Positions 26,117 to 33,470 of a stretch of 64,000 nucleotides of DNA are shown here, piece by piece. Source of the DNA: Acidimicrobiales bacterium (GTDB taxonomy: Bacteria > Actinomycetota > Acidimicrobiia > Acidimicrobiales > SZUA-35); NCBI GenBank assembly GCA_041394265.1, contig JAWKIO010000005.1, positions 1,922,001 to 1,986,000 of the forward strand. The letters run 5' to 3'. The position numbers were made by a program, and so were the translations under genes. Below the pieces are notes generated by a model, which saw nothing but the letters and a program-made list of their open reading frames with translations, did not search any database and was not told the DNA's origin. The first letter of the stretch is position 1. Every line of letters starts with the position of its first letter.

Positions 26117-27085
26117 TCAGTGGGGATGGGCGGCGTGATAGGCGGCGACGACATCGGGCCGCAGCCGACCCTTGGCCGCGACCTCGTGGCCCGCCTCGAT
26201 CGCCCAGGCCCGGATGTCGGCCGTCGTCACCGGTGGTGCCGGCTCGACAGTGGCCGCGGCGAGTCGGCGGCGACCGGCGTCATCATCGAGTCGGTGCTGC
26301 ACTGCAGCCCCGAAGAACCGATAGGTCCACTCCTGGGCCAGCTGCCGGCTCTCGGCGAACACGATGGGGACTCGGGGATAGCGCACGCCGGCTTCGGCGA
26401 TCGCTTCGATGATGCCGAGCGGACGCTGGTGTTCGAGTTTGAACACGGCCGAGTAGCGATCCTCGATCACCACGGCCGAGTGTGGCTGGTCGGCGAGTGC
26501 GGCGAGCAAGGTCCACAGCTTGCCGCCGGTGATGGTCGAGACGAGATCACCGAGCGACTTGCGTTCGACGACGGCGATCAGCGTGTCGGTCTGGGGGTCG
26601 CGTACGGCGTAGTCGCCGACAGCGAGAGCTTCGGCACGAGTACTCGCTTGCTGCTGGCCGAACTTCCACGCGTATCGCTCCCGTGTGTCCACGATGATGT
26701 CGAGTACCTGCCCGGCGGCACGAGCGGTCGGCGTCCGGACCGACGGGCGTGCTTGTTTCGCCGTTCTGGCCGACTGCCAGAAGACCATGTCGCGCCCACG
26801 TCCCTTGGTGAAGATGAACTGTGAGCGGTTCTCGCGTGCTCGATCGAGCACGAGGTCGATGGACACACCGCGGCGTTCGATCGATCGAATCGGTGTCGTC
26901 TCGACGATCTCGGGTTCGTCGGGCCACACGGTCGTCGGGTGGCAGTAGACCTTCGAGGCTCGGGGCCACAGTTCGCGTGTCTTGAGCAACACGGTGCCGC
27001 TGCGGAGTGGGAGCCGGACGACGTAGGGCAACGTCGAATCGGCGTCAGGGTTCCGAGCAATCACGAAGTCGACCACAACGGTCAC
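26117..27085 (-). CDS. ERCC4-type nuclease fused to an Lsr2-like DNA-binding domain
   Basis: A 322-residue protein from GTG 27085. The N-terminal 110 residues form an unrecognised domain. The middle (about 128-240) is an ERCC4 nuclease domain: IIVDTRERYAWKF supplies the D...ER pair and AVVERKSLGDLVSTI the ERKS motif, the conserved XPF/Mus81 catalytic set. The last 40 residues (TTADIRAWAIEAGHEVAAKGRLRPDVVAAYHAAH) match the C-terminal AT-hook-like DNA-binding domain of Lsr2. All nuclease residues appear intact. It probably cuts branched or flapped DNA at chromosomal sites chosen by the Lsr2 part. Neighbours do not reveal a pathway. Confidence 0.82.
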   Translation of the reverse strand: MTVVVDFVIARNPDADSTLPYVVRLPLRSGTVLLKTRELWPRASKVYCHPTTVWPDEPEIVETTPIRSIERRGVSIDLVLDRARENRSQFIFTKGRGRDMVFWQSARTAKQARPSVRTPTARAAGQVLDIIVDTRERYAWKFGQQQASTRAEALAVGDYAVRDPQTDTLIAVVERKSLGDLVSTITGGKLWTLLAALADQPHSAVVIEDRYSAVFKLEHQRPLGIIEAIAEAGVRYPRVPIVFAESRQLAQEWTYRFFGAAVQHRLDDDAGRRRLAAATVEPAPPVTTADIRAWAIEAGHEVAAKGRLRPDVVAAYHAAHPH

Positions 27086-27118
27086 CGTACTGCTGTGGAC
27101 CGGCCGAACCTGGGGACG

Positions 27119-27679
27119 TCAGTCGCCCTCGTAGGTCAGAAGTGAGTAGACGTCGAGACCTGCTGCCTCGAGGGCAGCGGACCCACCGAGCTCGGGAAGA
27201 TCCACGATCGCCATGGCCGACACGATGACGGCACCGAGCCGGGTGAGCAGGCGATGAGCGGCGAGCATCGTGCCACCGGTGGCGATCAGGTCGTCGACCA
27301 GTACCACCCGATCGCCGAGGCCGATCGAATCGACATGGATCTCGACGGTCGCCGATCCGTACTCGAGGTCGTAACTCTCGGCGATGACGTCAGCCGGCAG
27401 CTTGCCGGCCTTGCGGATGGGGACGAACCCGATCCCCAGCTCGTGCGCCATGGCGGCGCCGACGATGAACCCTCGGGCATCGACTCCGGCCACCGACACC
27501 GCGTTGCGCCGATCGGCCTCGGCGCAGAGCTCTGCAGTCAACAACCGAAACGTGTCGGCCGTCGAGAACAGTGGGGTGACATCGCGGAACATGATCCCGG
27601 CGTGCGGCCAGTCGGGCACGGTGCGCACGACCGACCGCAGGCGGGCTTCGAGGTCCGGATCGAGCGCAGCTGCGGCCAT
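27119..27679 (-). CDS. apt: Adenine phosphoribosyltransferase
   Basis: A 186-residue purine-salvage enzyme making AMP from adenine and PRPP. The PRPP loop is VVLVDDLIATGGT; FRDVTPLFS, GVDARGFIVGAAMAHELG and IRKAGKLPADV are the other signatures of the family. The length matches. It lies 33 bp after the ERCC4-Lsr2 gene start on the same strand. If SAH-type nucleosides are processed elsewhere in this genome, the adenine they release could enter here, but the genes are not adjacent. Confidence 0.93.
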   Translation of the reverse strand: MAAAALDPDLEARLRSVVRTVPDWPHAGIMFRDVTPLFSTADTFRLLTAELCAEADRRNAVSVAGVDARGFIVGAAMAHELGIGFVPIRKAGKLPADVIAESYDLEYGSATVEIHVDSIGLGDRVVLVDDLIATGGTMLAAHRLLTRLGAVIVSAMAIVDLPELGGSAALEAAGLDVYSLLTYEGD

Positions 27680-27722
27680 CGTCCCAGTGTGGCAGCGGCT
27701 GACGGCGCCGCGGCGATGAGAA

Positions 27723-28148
27723 CTACTTGGTTGGCTGGTCGTCGGCCATCTGGCCGATGCGGATGGCGTTGCCGAAGGGATCGCGGATGCCGAAGTCGAT
27801 GCCGTAGGGCCGAGACGTCGGCTCGTCGGTCACGTCGACGCCTCGTGCGACGAGCGTCTCGTAGGTCTCCTGGGCGTCGTCGGTGGTGAGGAACAGCGCA
27901 CCGGCGACGGCGCCCTTGCTGAGGAGTTCGCGGACCTGTGAGGCCGTGGCGTCATCCATCATCGGCGGACCCGGACGTTCGAGCAGGATCTCCCGCACGG
28001 GGTCGCCGGGCAGTCGCACGGTGAGCCAGCGCATGAAGCCCATGTCGATGTCGTTCGCGACCTCGAGGCCGAGCGTGTTCACGTAGAAGTCGAGGGCCTC
28101 GTCTTGGTCGAGCACGTAGGTGGTGGAGCGGCTGATGGAGTTGTACAT
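27723..28148 (-). CDS. VOC family (glyoxalase/bleomycin-resistance-like) protein
   Basis: A 141-residue vicinal-oxygen-chelate protein. It starts with STTYVLDQDEALDFYVNTLGLEV and ends with FGIRDPFGNAIRIGQ, the two halves of the beta-alpha-beta-beta-beta fold. A Glu in ILLERPGPP and others could bind metal. The substrate is unknown. It stands 54 bp downstream of the TetR regulator gene on the same strand and may be co-transcribed with it. Confidence 0.83.
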   Translation of the reverse strand: MYNSISRSTTYVLDQDEALDFYVNTLGLEVANDIDMGFMRWLTVRLPGDPVREILLERPGPPMMDDATASQVRELLSKGAVAGALFLTTDDAQETYETLVARGVDVTDEPTSRPYGIDFGIRDPFGNAIRIGQMADDQPTK

Positions 28149-28202
28149 GTCGGTGACGCTACGACCTGTCGCCGACCGGCGGCTTCTCCGAAAGTGCTCG
28201 AC

Positions 28203-28928
28203 TCACTGGGTCCGGCTGGCGGCCTCCAGGCCGTCGAGGATCAGACCGAGTCCGAACTCGAACTCGAGCCGGAAGTCGTAGCCGGGCTGCATCACGTGGC
28301 TCATGGTGAAGTCGATGAGGTGGGGGAAGAGGTCGGCCGGCATCTCGGAGAAGATCGAGGCCGCCAACTCGCTCATCTCGTCACCGTCGGTTGCGGGCAG
28401 CGTCGACTCCTGGAGGGCGAAGCCGAACATGAAGGCGTCGATGATGGCGAACGCATGCCCGACCAGTACCCACGAGAACCCGGCCCGCCGGAAGCACCCG
28501 ATGACGGCGTCGTGGTGCTGCAAGGTGGCGACACCCGGAGTGGTGCGCGTCTCCATCAGCGGTGACGCCCAGGGGTGGCGTGCCAGCACGGCCCGCATGG
28601 AGTGACAGCGCACCCCGATGGCGGCTCGCCAGTCGAGGTCGACGGGCGGAAGCTCGATCTCCGAGAAGACCCGGTCGACCATGCCATCGATGATCGCTTC
28701 CTTGTTCGGGAGGTGGTGGTAGATCGTCATCGGCTTGACGTCGATCGCTTCGGCGAGCTTGCGAATCGTGAGCGCCTCGATGCCGATCTGGTCAGCGAGG
28801 GCAATGGCGCCATCGATCACGCGATCGGCGGTCAAGGGGGTGCGTCCCGGCTGTTCAGAGGACGTGTCGCTGCCAACAGACGGTGCCTTGGTTCGCCGCT
28901 TCGAGGGCTGGTCGGTCGTCATCGGCAT
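28203..28928 (-). CDS. TetR family transcriptional regulator
   Basis: A 241-residue repressor. The helix-turn-helix is ALTIRKLAEAIDVKPMTIYHHLPNKEAII (about residues 53-81), the standard TetR layout. The C-terminal ligand-binding domain is of the TetR_C class with aromatic pocket residues. It diverges from a DUF4386 membrane protein gene, and the 84-bp spacer holds two matching 15-bp palindromes, so it very probably represses both itself and that gene. Two nearby ATG codons (28928, 28922) are possible starts. Confidence 0.88.
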   Translation of the reverse strand: MPMTTDQPSKRRTKAPSVGSDTSSEQPGRTPLTADRVIDGAIALADQIGIEALTIRKLAEAIDVKPMTIYHHLPNKEAIIDGMVDRVFSEIELPPVDLDWRAAIGVRCHSMRAVLARHPWASPLMETRTTPGVATLQHHDAVIGCFRRAGFSWVLVGHAFAIIDAFMFGFALQESTLPATDGDEMSELAASIFSEMPADLFPHLIDFTMSHVMQPGYDFRLEFEFGLGLILDGLEAASRTQ

Positions 28929-28949
28929 CGCCTCCGAAAGAGAAAGTCA

Positions 28950-28978
28950 TTGACATCGTACTTTGTACGATCCAATAT
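28950..28978 (+). promoter_or_regulatory. Promoter of the DUF4386 gene with operator in the spacer
   Basis: A -35 element TTGACA (28950-28955) stands 17 bp before CAATAT (28973-28978), a fair -10. The first 15-bp palindrome lies precisely in the spacer, so a bound repressor would block RNA polymerase. Confidence 0.6.
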
Positions 28979-28997
28979 GCGTTCGTACAAAGTACGA
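28956..28997. promoter_or_regulatory. Paired TetR operators
   Basis: TCGTACTTTGTACGA (28956-28970) and TCGTACAAAGTACGA (28983-28997) are the same 15-bp palindrome in opposite orientation, with a 27-bp centre-to-centre distance. They occupy the divergent region between the TetR gene and the DUF4386 gene and are the obvious binding sites for that TetR protein. Confidence 0.85.
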
Positions 28998-29012
28998 GAG
29001 GGAGCAACCCGC

Positions 29013-29804
29013 ATGACCATCACCATCGATCACCGCACCACATCCGCCGTCCCCACCACCCCGGTTCACGCCGTCGGTGCAGGCTCGGCCGGCGAACTCG
29101 ACGCCACGGTCACCGATCGTCGCCGGGCAGCGATCGTTGCCGGGGTCGGCTACGTCGCCCTCTTCGTTCTCGGCATCTTCGCCAACTTCGTCGTGCGAGA
29201 GGGGCTCGTGGTGGCCGATGATCCAACGGCCACGGCCACCAACATCACCGAGTCGCTCGGCCTCTTCCGGATCGGACTCTTCAGCTTTCTCGCCGTCTTC
29301 CTGATCGACGTCGTCGTCGCCTGGGCGCTCTACGTGCTCTTCCGCTCGCAGCATCGTGACCTGTCGCTCGTCTCGGCGTGGTTCCGCATCGTCTACACCG
29401 TCTTCATGGGTGTTGCCGCCGTGTTCTTCTTCCAGGCGCTCAACCTCTACGAATCGCCGTACCTCGCCGAGGCGATGAGCGAGGCCCAACGAAACGCGCA
29501 GGCGCTGGCTGGACTCGAGCTGTTCAACTCGGCCTGGCTCATCGGGCTGGCTGCCTTCGGCGTCCACCTGGTCGTCATGGGTGCACTCGTCACCCGGTCC
29601 ACCGAGGCGCCACGGGTGCTCGGCTACCTGATGATGCTCGCCGGTCTGGCGTATGTCATCGACACCAGCGCCAACACCCTGCTCGCCGACTACGACACCT
29701 ACGCCGGGGCCTTCCTGGCCATGGTCGCCATCCCATCGGTGATTGCCGAGGGTTGGTTCGGCCTCTGGCTCCTGACCAAGGCGGGCAAGCCTGCGGTTCG
29801 CTGA
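29013..29804 (+). CDS. DUF4386 family membrane protein
   Basis: A 263-residue integral membrane protein. After a 30-residue Thr/Ala-rich start it has about six hydrophobic helices, beginning with AAIVAGVGYVALFVLGIFANFVV. YLMMLAGLAYVIDT and WFGLWLLTKAGK near the end are typical of DUF4386, a family of unknown function often next to TetR regulators. ATG 29013 follows GAGAGGGAG. Transcription should come from the operator-bearing promoter upstream. Confidence 0.85.
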   Translation: MTITIDHRTTSAVPTTPVHAVGAGSAGELDATVTDRRRAAIVAGVGYVALFVLGIFANFVVREGLVVADDPTATATNITESLGLFRIGLFSFLAVFLIDVVVAWALYVLFRSQHRDLSLVSAWFRIVYTVFMGVAAVFFFQALNLYESPYLAEAMSEAQRNAQALAGLELFNSAWLIGLAAFGVHLVVMGALVTRSTEAPRVLGYLMMLAGLAYVIDTSANTLLADYDTYAGAFLAMVAIPSVIAEGWFGLWLLTKAGKPAVR

Positions 29805-29818
29805 TCCGGGCTGGGCGA

Positions 29819-30340
29819 CTACCCAAGCGCCGCCTCGACGAGGATGGCCAGCTCGGCCACCACCTCGTCGGGGTGTCGGCGCGTCGGCTGGGACACGTGG
29901 GCCCGGATGGCGGCGAGAAGTCCCCCGGCGATGAAGTCGGCAGCCAGCGGCGTCTCCACGAGTGGTGTGATCACCTCGACCAGCTCACGGTGGAACCGGA
30001 GGACGATCTCGCCGAGCACGGGCTGGCTGAGCAGTGGCGCAAAAACAGGGGCCATTTCGTCGACGTGTCGAATGAGTGGCTCGAGGTCGATCGTTCCTGC
30101 GGGGTCGACGACGAGTGAGTCGGCGACGGTCGGAATCCCGGAGGTGAGCACGTCGAGCTTGTTCTCGTAGTGCGCATAGAAGGTCGATCGGCTGACACCC
30201 GTGCGGTCCAGTAGATCCTGGACGTTGATCTTCTCCCAGCGCCGCTCCTGGATCAGCTCGAGGAGGGCAGTGGTGAGGAGTCGCTTGGTCCGCACGACCC
30301 TGGCGTCGGGTCGGCGGGTCGGTGCGGTGTTTCCGGTCAA
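29819..30340 (-). CDS. TetR family transcriptional regulator
   Basis: About 173 residues from TTG 30340. The helix-turn-helix is INVQDLLDRTGVSRSTFYAHYENKLDVL, as in TetR proteins with the TetR_C_8-type C-terminus. The frame is open further upstream, but TTG 30340 or a GTG further inside the gene gives a normal protein, and a 14-bp palindrome lies just before 30340. It diverges from the small membrane protein and ABC exporter genes at 30426-32124, which it probably controls. The start codon is the least certain part of this call. Confidence 0.75.
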   Translation of the reverse strand: MTGNTAPTRRPDARVVRTKRLLTTALLELIQERRWEKINVQDLLDRTGVSRSTFYAHYENKLDVLTSGIPTVADSLVVDPAGTIDLEPLIRHVDEMAPVFAPLLSQPVLGEIVLRFHRELVEVITPLVETPLAADFIAGGLLAAIRAHVSQPTRRHPDEVVAELAILVEAALG

Positions 30341-30352
30341 TGCGGTCGATCT

Positions 30353-30366
30353 GTTCGATATCGAAC
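30353..30366. promoter_or_regulatory. Palindromic operator upstream of the TetR gene
   Basis: GTTCGATATCGAAC is a perfect 14-bp palindrome 13 bp before the proposed TetR start. A half-similar pair, TCCGAAC and GTTCGATAAC, lies at 30418-30436 over the start of the divergent operon. They are the likely binding sites of this TetR protein. Confidence 0.65.
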
Positions 30367-30425
30367 GAATGGCGACATCTGTCGGTAGACCTCCTCGGCG
30401 ACACCATCGTACGTTTCCGAACAGG

Positions 30426-30632
30426 ATGTTCGATAACACCTCGACATGGCAACAACAACTCCGACAACACCTTCCGATGGTCGCCATGGCGCTCGGAGCG
30501 ATCGGTGTCTTCGCCGGGCTCCATCTTGCGATCAGCGCCGTCGCCGTCCTCGGCGCGTTGCACCTGGTCATTGGCCTCGGCGCTGCCTGGTGGTGGGGTC
30601 GACGAGCCGCCGCAACCGGAGGTCGACGATGA
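30426..30632 (+). CDS. Small two-helix membrane protein
   Basis: A 68-residue protein beginning MFDNTSTWQQQLRQHLP, then two adjacent hydrophobic helices (MVAMALGAIGVFAGLHLAI and AVAVLGALHLVIGLGAAWWW) and an Arg-rich end. Its TGA overlaps the ATG of the ABC ATPase gene (ATGA), so it is the first cistron of an exporter operon. It might be a small accessory subunit. No clear ribosome binding site precedes the ATG; a later ATG (MVAMALG) is possible. The family is unknown. Confidence 0.6.
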   Translation: MFDNTSTWQQQLRQHLPMVAMALGAIGVFAGLHLAISAVAVLGALHLVIGLGAAWWWGRRAAATGGRR

Positions 30633-31360
30633 GCCCGATCGGCGGTGTGCACGTGCGAAGTCTGTCGAAGTCCTTCGGGGACCGCCTTGCCGTCGACGAT
30701 GTGAGCTTCGAGGCCCGACCCGGCGCGGTGACGGCTCTGGTCGGTGGCAACGGATCAGGCAAGACGACAACGCTTCGAATGATCCTCGGTCTGACGCTGC
30801 CGACGAGCGGATCAGTCATGGTGGCCGGCCGGCCCATCGCCGAGCTCGAGTGCCCGCGGTCGGTCATCGGGGCGGTGACGGACCGACTCGGAGCTCACCC
30901 CGGACTTCGAGCTCGACGTCACTTGGAGCTCATCGTGGCCGGCGCCGGGCTCGATCCCGAACGCGTCGATCGGGTCGCAGCGTTGGCTGGTCTGTCGGGA
31001 CGACTCGACGATCGGGTAGGCGGCTACTCCACTGGCATGCGGCAACGGCTGGCCGTGGCGGCCGCCCTGCTGGGTGAGCCCGAGGTGCTCGTACTCGACG
31101 AGCCGTCGAGCGGTCTCGACTCATCGGGGATCATTTGGCTTCGCGAACTGATGACGACTCGTGCAACCGAGGGCCAGACGGTGATCCTGACCACGCACCA
31201 GTTCGCCGAGTTCGACGACGTGATCGACGATGTCGTCGTGCTACACGACGGTCGAGTGGCGACTGCCGGCAAGTTGGCCGACGTGCTCGCCGCCTCCGGA
31301 GCCCGACGGTTGTCGGACCTGGTGCTCGGAATGTCGCAGGACACGGCGGTGTGGGCATGA
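30629..31360 (+). CDS. ABC transporter ATP-binding protein
   Basis: A 243-residue ATPase of a DrrA/CcmA-type exporter. P-loop GGNGSGKTTTLRM, Walker B VLVLDEPSSGLDSSG and the H-loop LTTHQFAE are present. The signature is YSTGMRQR, the usual variant in this class. It overlaps its neighbours on both sides by four bases, so it and the next permease form one unit, with the TetR gene upstream as the likely regulator. The substrate is unknown. Confidence 0.9.
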   Translation: MSPIGGVHVRSLSKSFGDRLAVDDVSFEARPGAVTALVGGNGSGKTTTLRMILGLTLPTSGSVMVAGRPIAELECPRSVIGAVTDRLGAHPGLRARRHLELIVAGAGLDPERVDRVAALAGLSGRLDDRVGGYSTGMRQRLAVAAALLGEPEVLVLDEPSSGLDSSGIIWLRELMTTRATEGQTVILTTHQFAEFDDVIDDVVVLHDGRVATAGKLADVLAASGARRLSDLVLGMSQDTAVWA

Positions 31361-32124
31361 CTGCCGTGGCAGTGCGTTCGACACATGAGCGGCTGCGTCC
31401 GTTGGTGCAGGCCGAGCGACTCGCGGTCTGGTCCACACCCACCGCGCGCGTGCTCCTGCTGGGATCGGCAGTGATGGCCGTCGTGACCGGTTCGGCCAAT
31501 CTCGCAACGGCGAGCGACGCCGGCTCGGTCGAGACGCTTCAGCTGACGATGCACGCCGCCACCGTGCCGGCCTTGCTCTTCGCTGCCGTTGCCGGTGCCT
31601 ACGCATCGAGCAGCGACCATCGGTACGGGACGATCGATCAGCAGCTCCTCACCGACCCGTCGAGACGGCGTTGGTTCCTGGCCAAGGCGCAGGTCATGCT
31701 GCTTGTCGGTCTGTCCTACGGCGTGGTGGGAATGGTGGCCGCTGTTGCTGATCTCGTCGGCTACGGAGCAGTCACCGGGAACGAGATGGACCTCGTTTCA
31801 CCCACCGTGGCTCGGGCACTGGTCGGGGTCGGGATTGCGACACCGCTCAATGCGCTCCTCGGCGTCTGCGTCGGCTCGTTGATGCGGAACCAGCCCGTGG
31901 CGATCGGCACCGTGCTCGTTTGGTTGTTGGTCATCGAGCCGCCACTCATTCTCGGGATGCCTGACGTCGGCAGATGGTTGCCAGGGCCGGCGGGCCTGGC
32001 GGCGACCAGCAGTCCCGACCCCTCGCTGCTGTCGCCGGTGGTCGGGGCCCTCGTGCTGCTGATCGAGACGGCGGTAGCACTTGTGGTGACCAGCCGAGTC
32101 ATCGCTCGGATGGACGCTCGGTGA
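31357..32124 (+). CDS. ABC-2 type membrane permease
   Basis: A 255-residue protein with about six hydrophobic segments (VLLLGSAVMAVVTG, VPALLFAAVAGAYASS, VMLLVGLSYGVVGMVAAVADLV, IATPLNALLGVCVG, VLVWLLVIEPPLIL, VVGALVLLIETAVALVV). The YASSSDHRYGTIDQQLLTDPSRRRWFLAKA stretch between helices is the typical coupling region of ABC-2 permeases that pair with ATPases of the preceding type. It overlaps that gene by ATGA. A hairpin follows the stop. Confidence 0.83.
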   Translation: MTAVAVRSTHERLRPLVQAERLAVWSTPTARVLLLGSAVMAVVTGSANLATASDAGSVETLQLTMHAATVPALLFAAVAGAYASSSDHRYGTIDQQLLTDPSRRRWFLAKAQVMLLVGLSYGVVGMVAAVADLVGYGAVTGNEMDLVSPTVARALVGVGIATPLNALLGVCVGSLMRNQPVAIGTVLVWLLVIEPPLILGMPDVGRWLPGPAGLAATSSPDPSLLSPVVGALVLLIETAVALVVTSRVIARMDAR

Positions 32125-32157
32125 GCGCCGTGGACTGAGCGGTCGCTGCCGCCATGG

Positions 32158-32185
32158 ATCGACCGAGCCGTCGTGCTCGGTCGAT
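32158..32185 (+). terminator. Hairpin terminator after the ABC-2 permease gene
   Basis: ATCGACCGAGC (32158-32168) pairs perfectly with GCTCGGTCGAT (32175-32185) around a six-base loop. It lies 34 bp after the permease stop, with no T-tract. It ends the exporter operon. The rest of the 200-bp gap before 32322 shows no gene. Confidence 0.7.
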
Positions 32186-32321
32186 GCGCCTCTAGGTCGT
32201 CTCGCCTGTTTCTGGTGGAAGGCCTCAAGATTTTCGGGGCTGGGTCCGACATCACCTGGGCACGTTCGGCCGCCTGGCGGCACCGGTCGCTTCTTCATGC
32301 GACGGCGAATGGAGACAGCCC

Positions 32322-33470
32322 ATGGATCACCAACCCAGCTTGCTTCGACGCGCCCGATCCCGGGCCACCCGAGCCCTGCAGATCGCCTCGGCGACCGCCA
32401 TCGCGGCCACCGGACTCGCTGCTGCTGCCGCACCGGCTTCGGCCACCGGCTTCACCGGACCGCAGGTGGCACCCCAGATGGAGCAGGACGTTGCCACGGT
32501 GATGAATCAGATGCGGGTCGACCAGGGGCTCGCCCCACTGGATCTGATCGTCACCACCGACGGTTCGGCGAATCCCCAACTGGTGGCCTGGCGCAACTGT
32601 CTGCTCGAGCTGAACATGGCCGGCCTGCTCGGCTCGCCGGCCAGCCTCACCCACGATCCGGGCAACGTCTGCGGACCCAAGCGCACCTCGACCGTTCCCG
32701 GCGAACAGATCCTCGCCGCGTCCTGGCGGTCAGGCGGGTCTCGTGGTGCCAACCCGGTGCAGACCGCCACCTCATGGTTGACGTCACCCCCGCACACCAA
32801 GTGGCTGATGTCGCCCGACGCAACGTCGATGATGGTCTACGCCGCGTGCTTCGAGGCCAACGGCTCGAGCTATCTGATCATCGGCGCCACCATGTTGAAC
32901 GCGAGCGGGAACTGGTCGACGCCCAATGCGTCGGCCGCCGTCCCCTCCGTCACCGGCGACGCCTACAACACGGCCTACTACCACGCCTGCCCCAAGGCCG
33001 GCTCCACCACGATCGTCCAGCCGTCGCAGCCGAGGCCGGGCACCTCCTCGACCCCGCTGCCCGGCACCGTCGCCGCCGCCCGCACACTGACCGATGTCCT
33101 CGCCGCCTCCGACTACTCGGCGAGTGATGCCGAGACGCTGCGGCTCTACCGGGCCTTCTTCGATCGTGACCCCGACGCCGCCGGCGCTGCGTACTGGATC
33201 TCGCAATCACGCCTCGGTGCGACGCCCGAGACCCTGGCATGGAGCTTTGCGAACTCGGCCGAGTTCACCGGACGGTACGGTCAGGTCGACGACGCCGGGT
33301 TCCTGTCGCTGATGTTCGCCAACATGCTGGGTCGGTCGCCCGACCCTGCTGGGTATGCGTACTGGCTCGATCAGATGCGATCGCAGGGGCTCGACCCACA
33401 CGAGGTCGTCCGCTGGGTCACCGCGAACACCGAGTTCACGAACCGCTACCCGTTCGCCCCGATTCGCTGA
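32322..33470 (+). CDS. Secreted CAP-like protein with DUF4214 repeats
   Basis: A 382-residue secreted protein. The signal peptide ends near residue 42 (AAAAAPASATG). A CAP/SCP-like domain with MNQMRVDQGLAPL and PPHTKWLMSPDATSMMVYAACF lies at about 55-215. A Pro/Ser/Thr linker leads to two DUF4214 repeats (LRLYRAFFDRDPDAAGAAYWI and FANMLGRSPDPAGYAYWLDQM), a family seen in secreted or cell-surface proteins and associated with phycobilisome-linker-like folds. Two Cys pairs may be disulfides. Its 3' end overlaps by 35 bases the 3' end of the convergent amidohydrolase gene. Confidence 0.85.
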   Translation: MDHQPSLLRRARSRATRALQIASATAIAATGLAAAAAPASATGFTGPQVAPQMEQDVATVMNQMRVDQGLAPLDLIVTTDGSANPQLVAWRNCLLELNMAGLLGSPASLTHDPGNVCGPKRTSTVPGEQILAASWRSGGSRGANPVQTATSWLTSPPHTKWLMSPDATSMMVYAACFEANGSSYLIIGATMLNASGNWSTPNASAAVPSVTGDAYNTAYYHACPKAGSTTIVQPSQPRPGTSSTPLPGTVAAARTLTDVLAASDYSASDAETLRLYRAFFDRDPDAAGAAYWISQSRLGATPETLAWSFANSAEFTGRYGQVDDAGFLSLMFANMLGRSPDPAGYAYWLDQMRSQGLDPHEVVRWVTANTEFTNRYPFAPIR

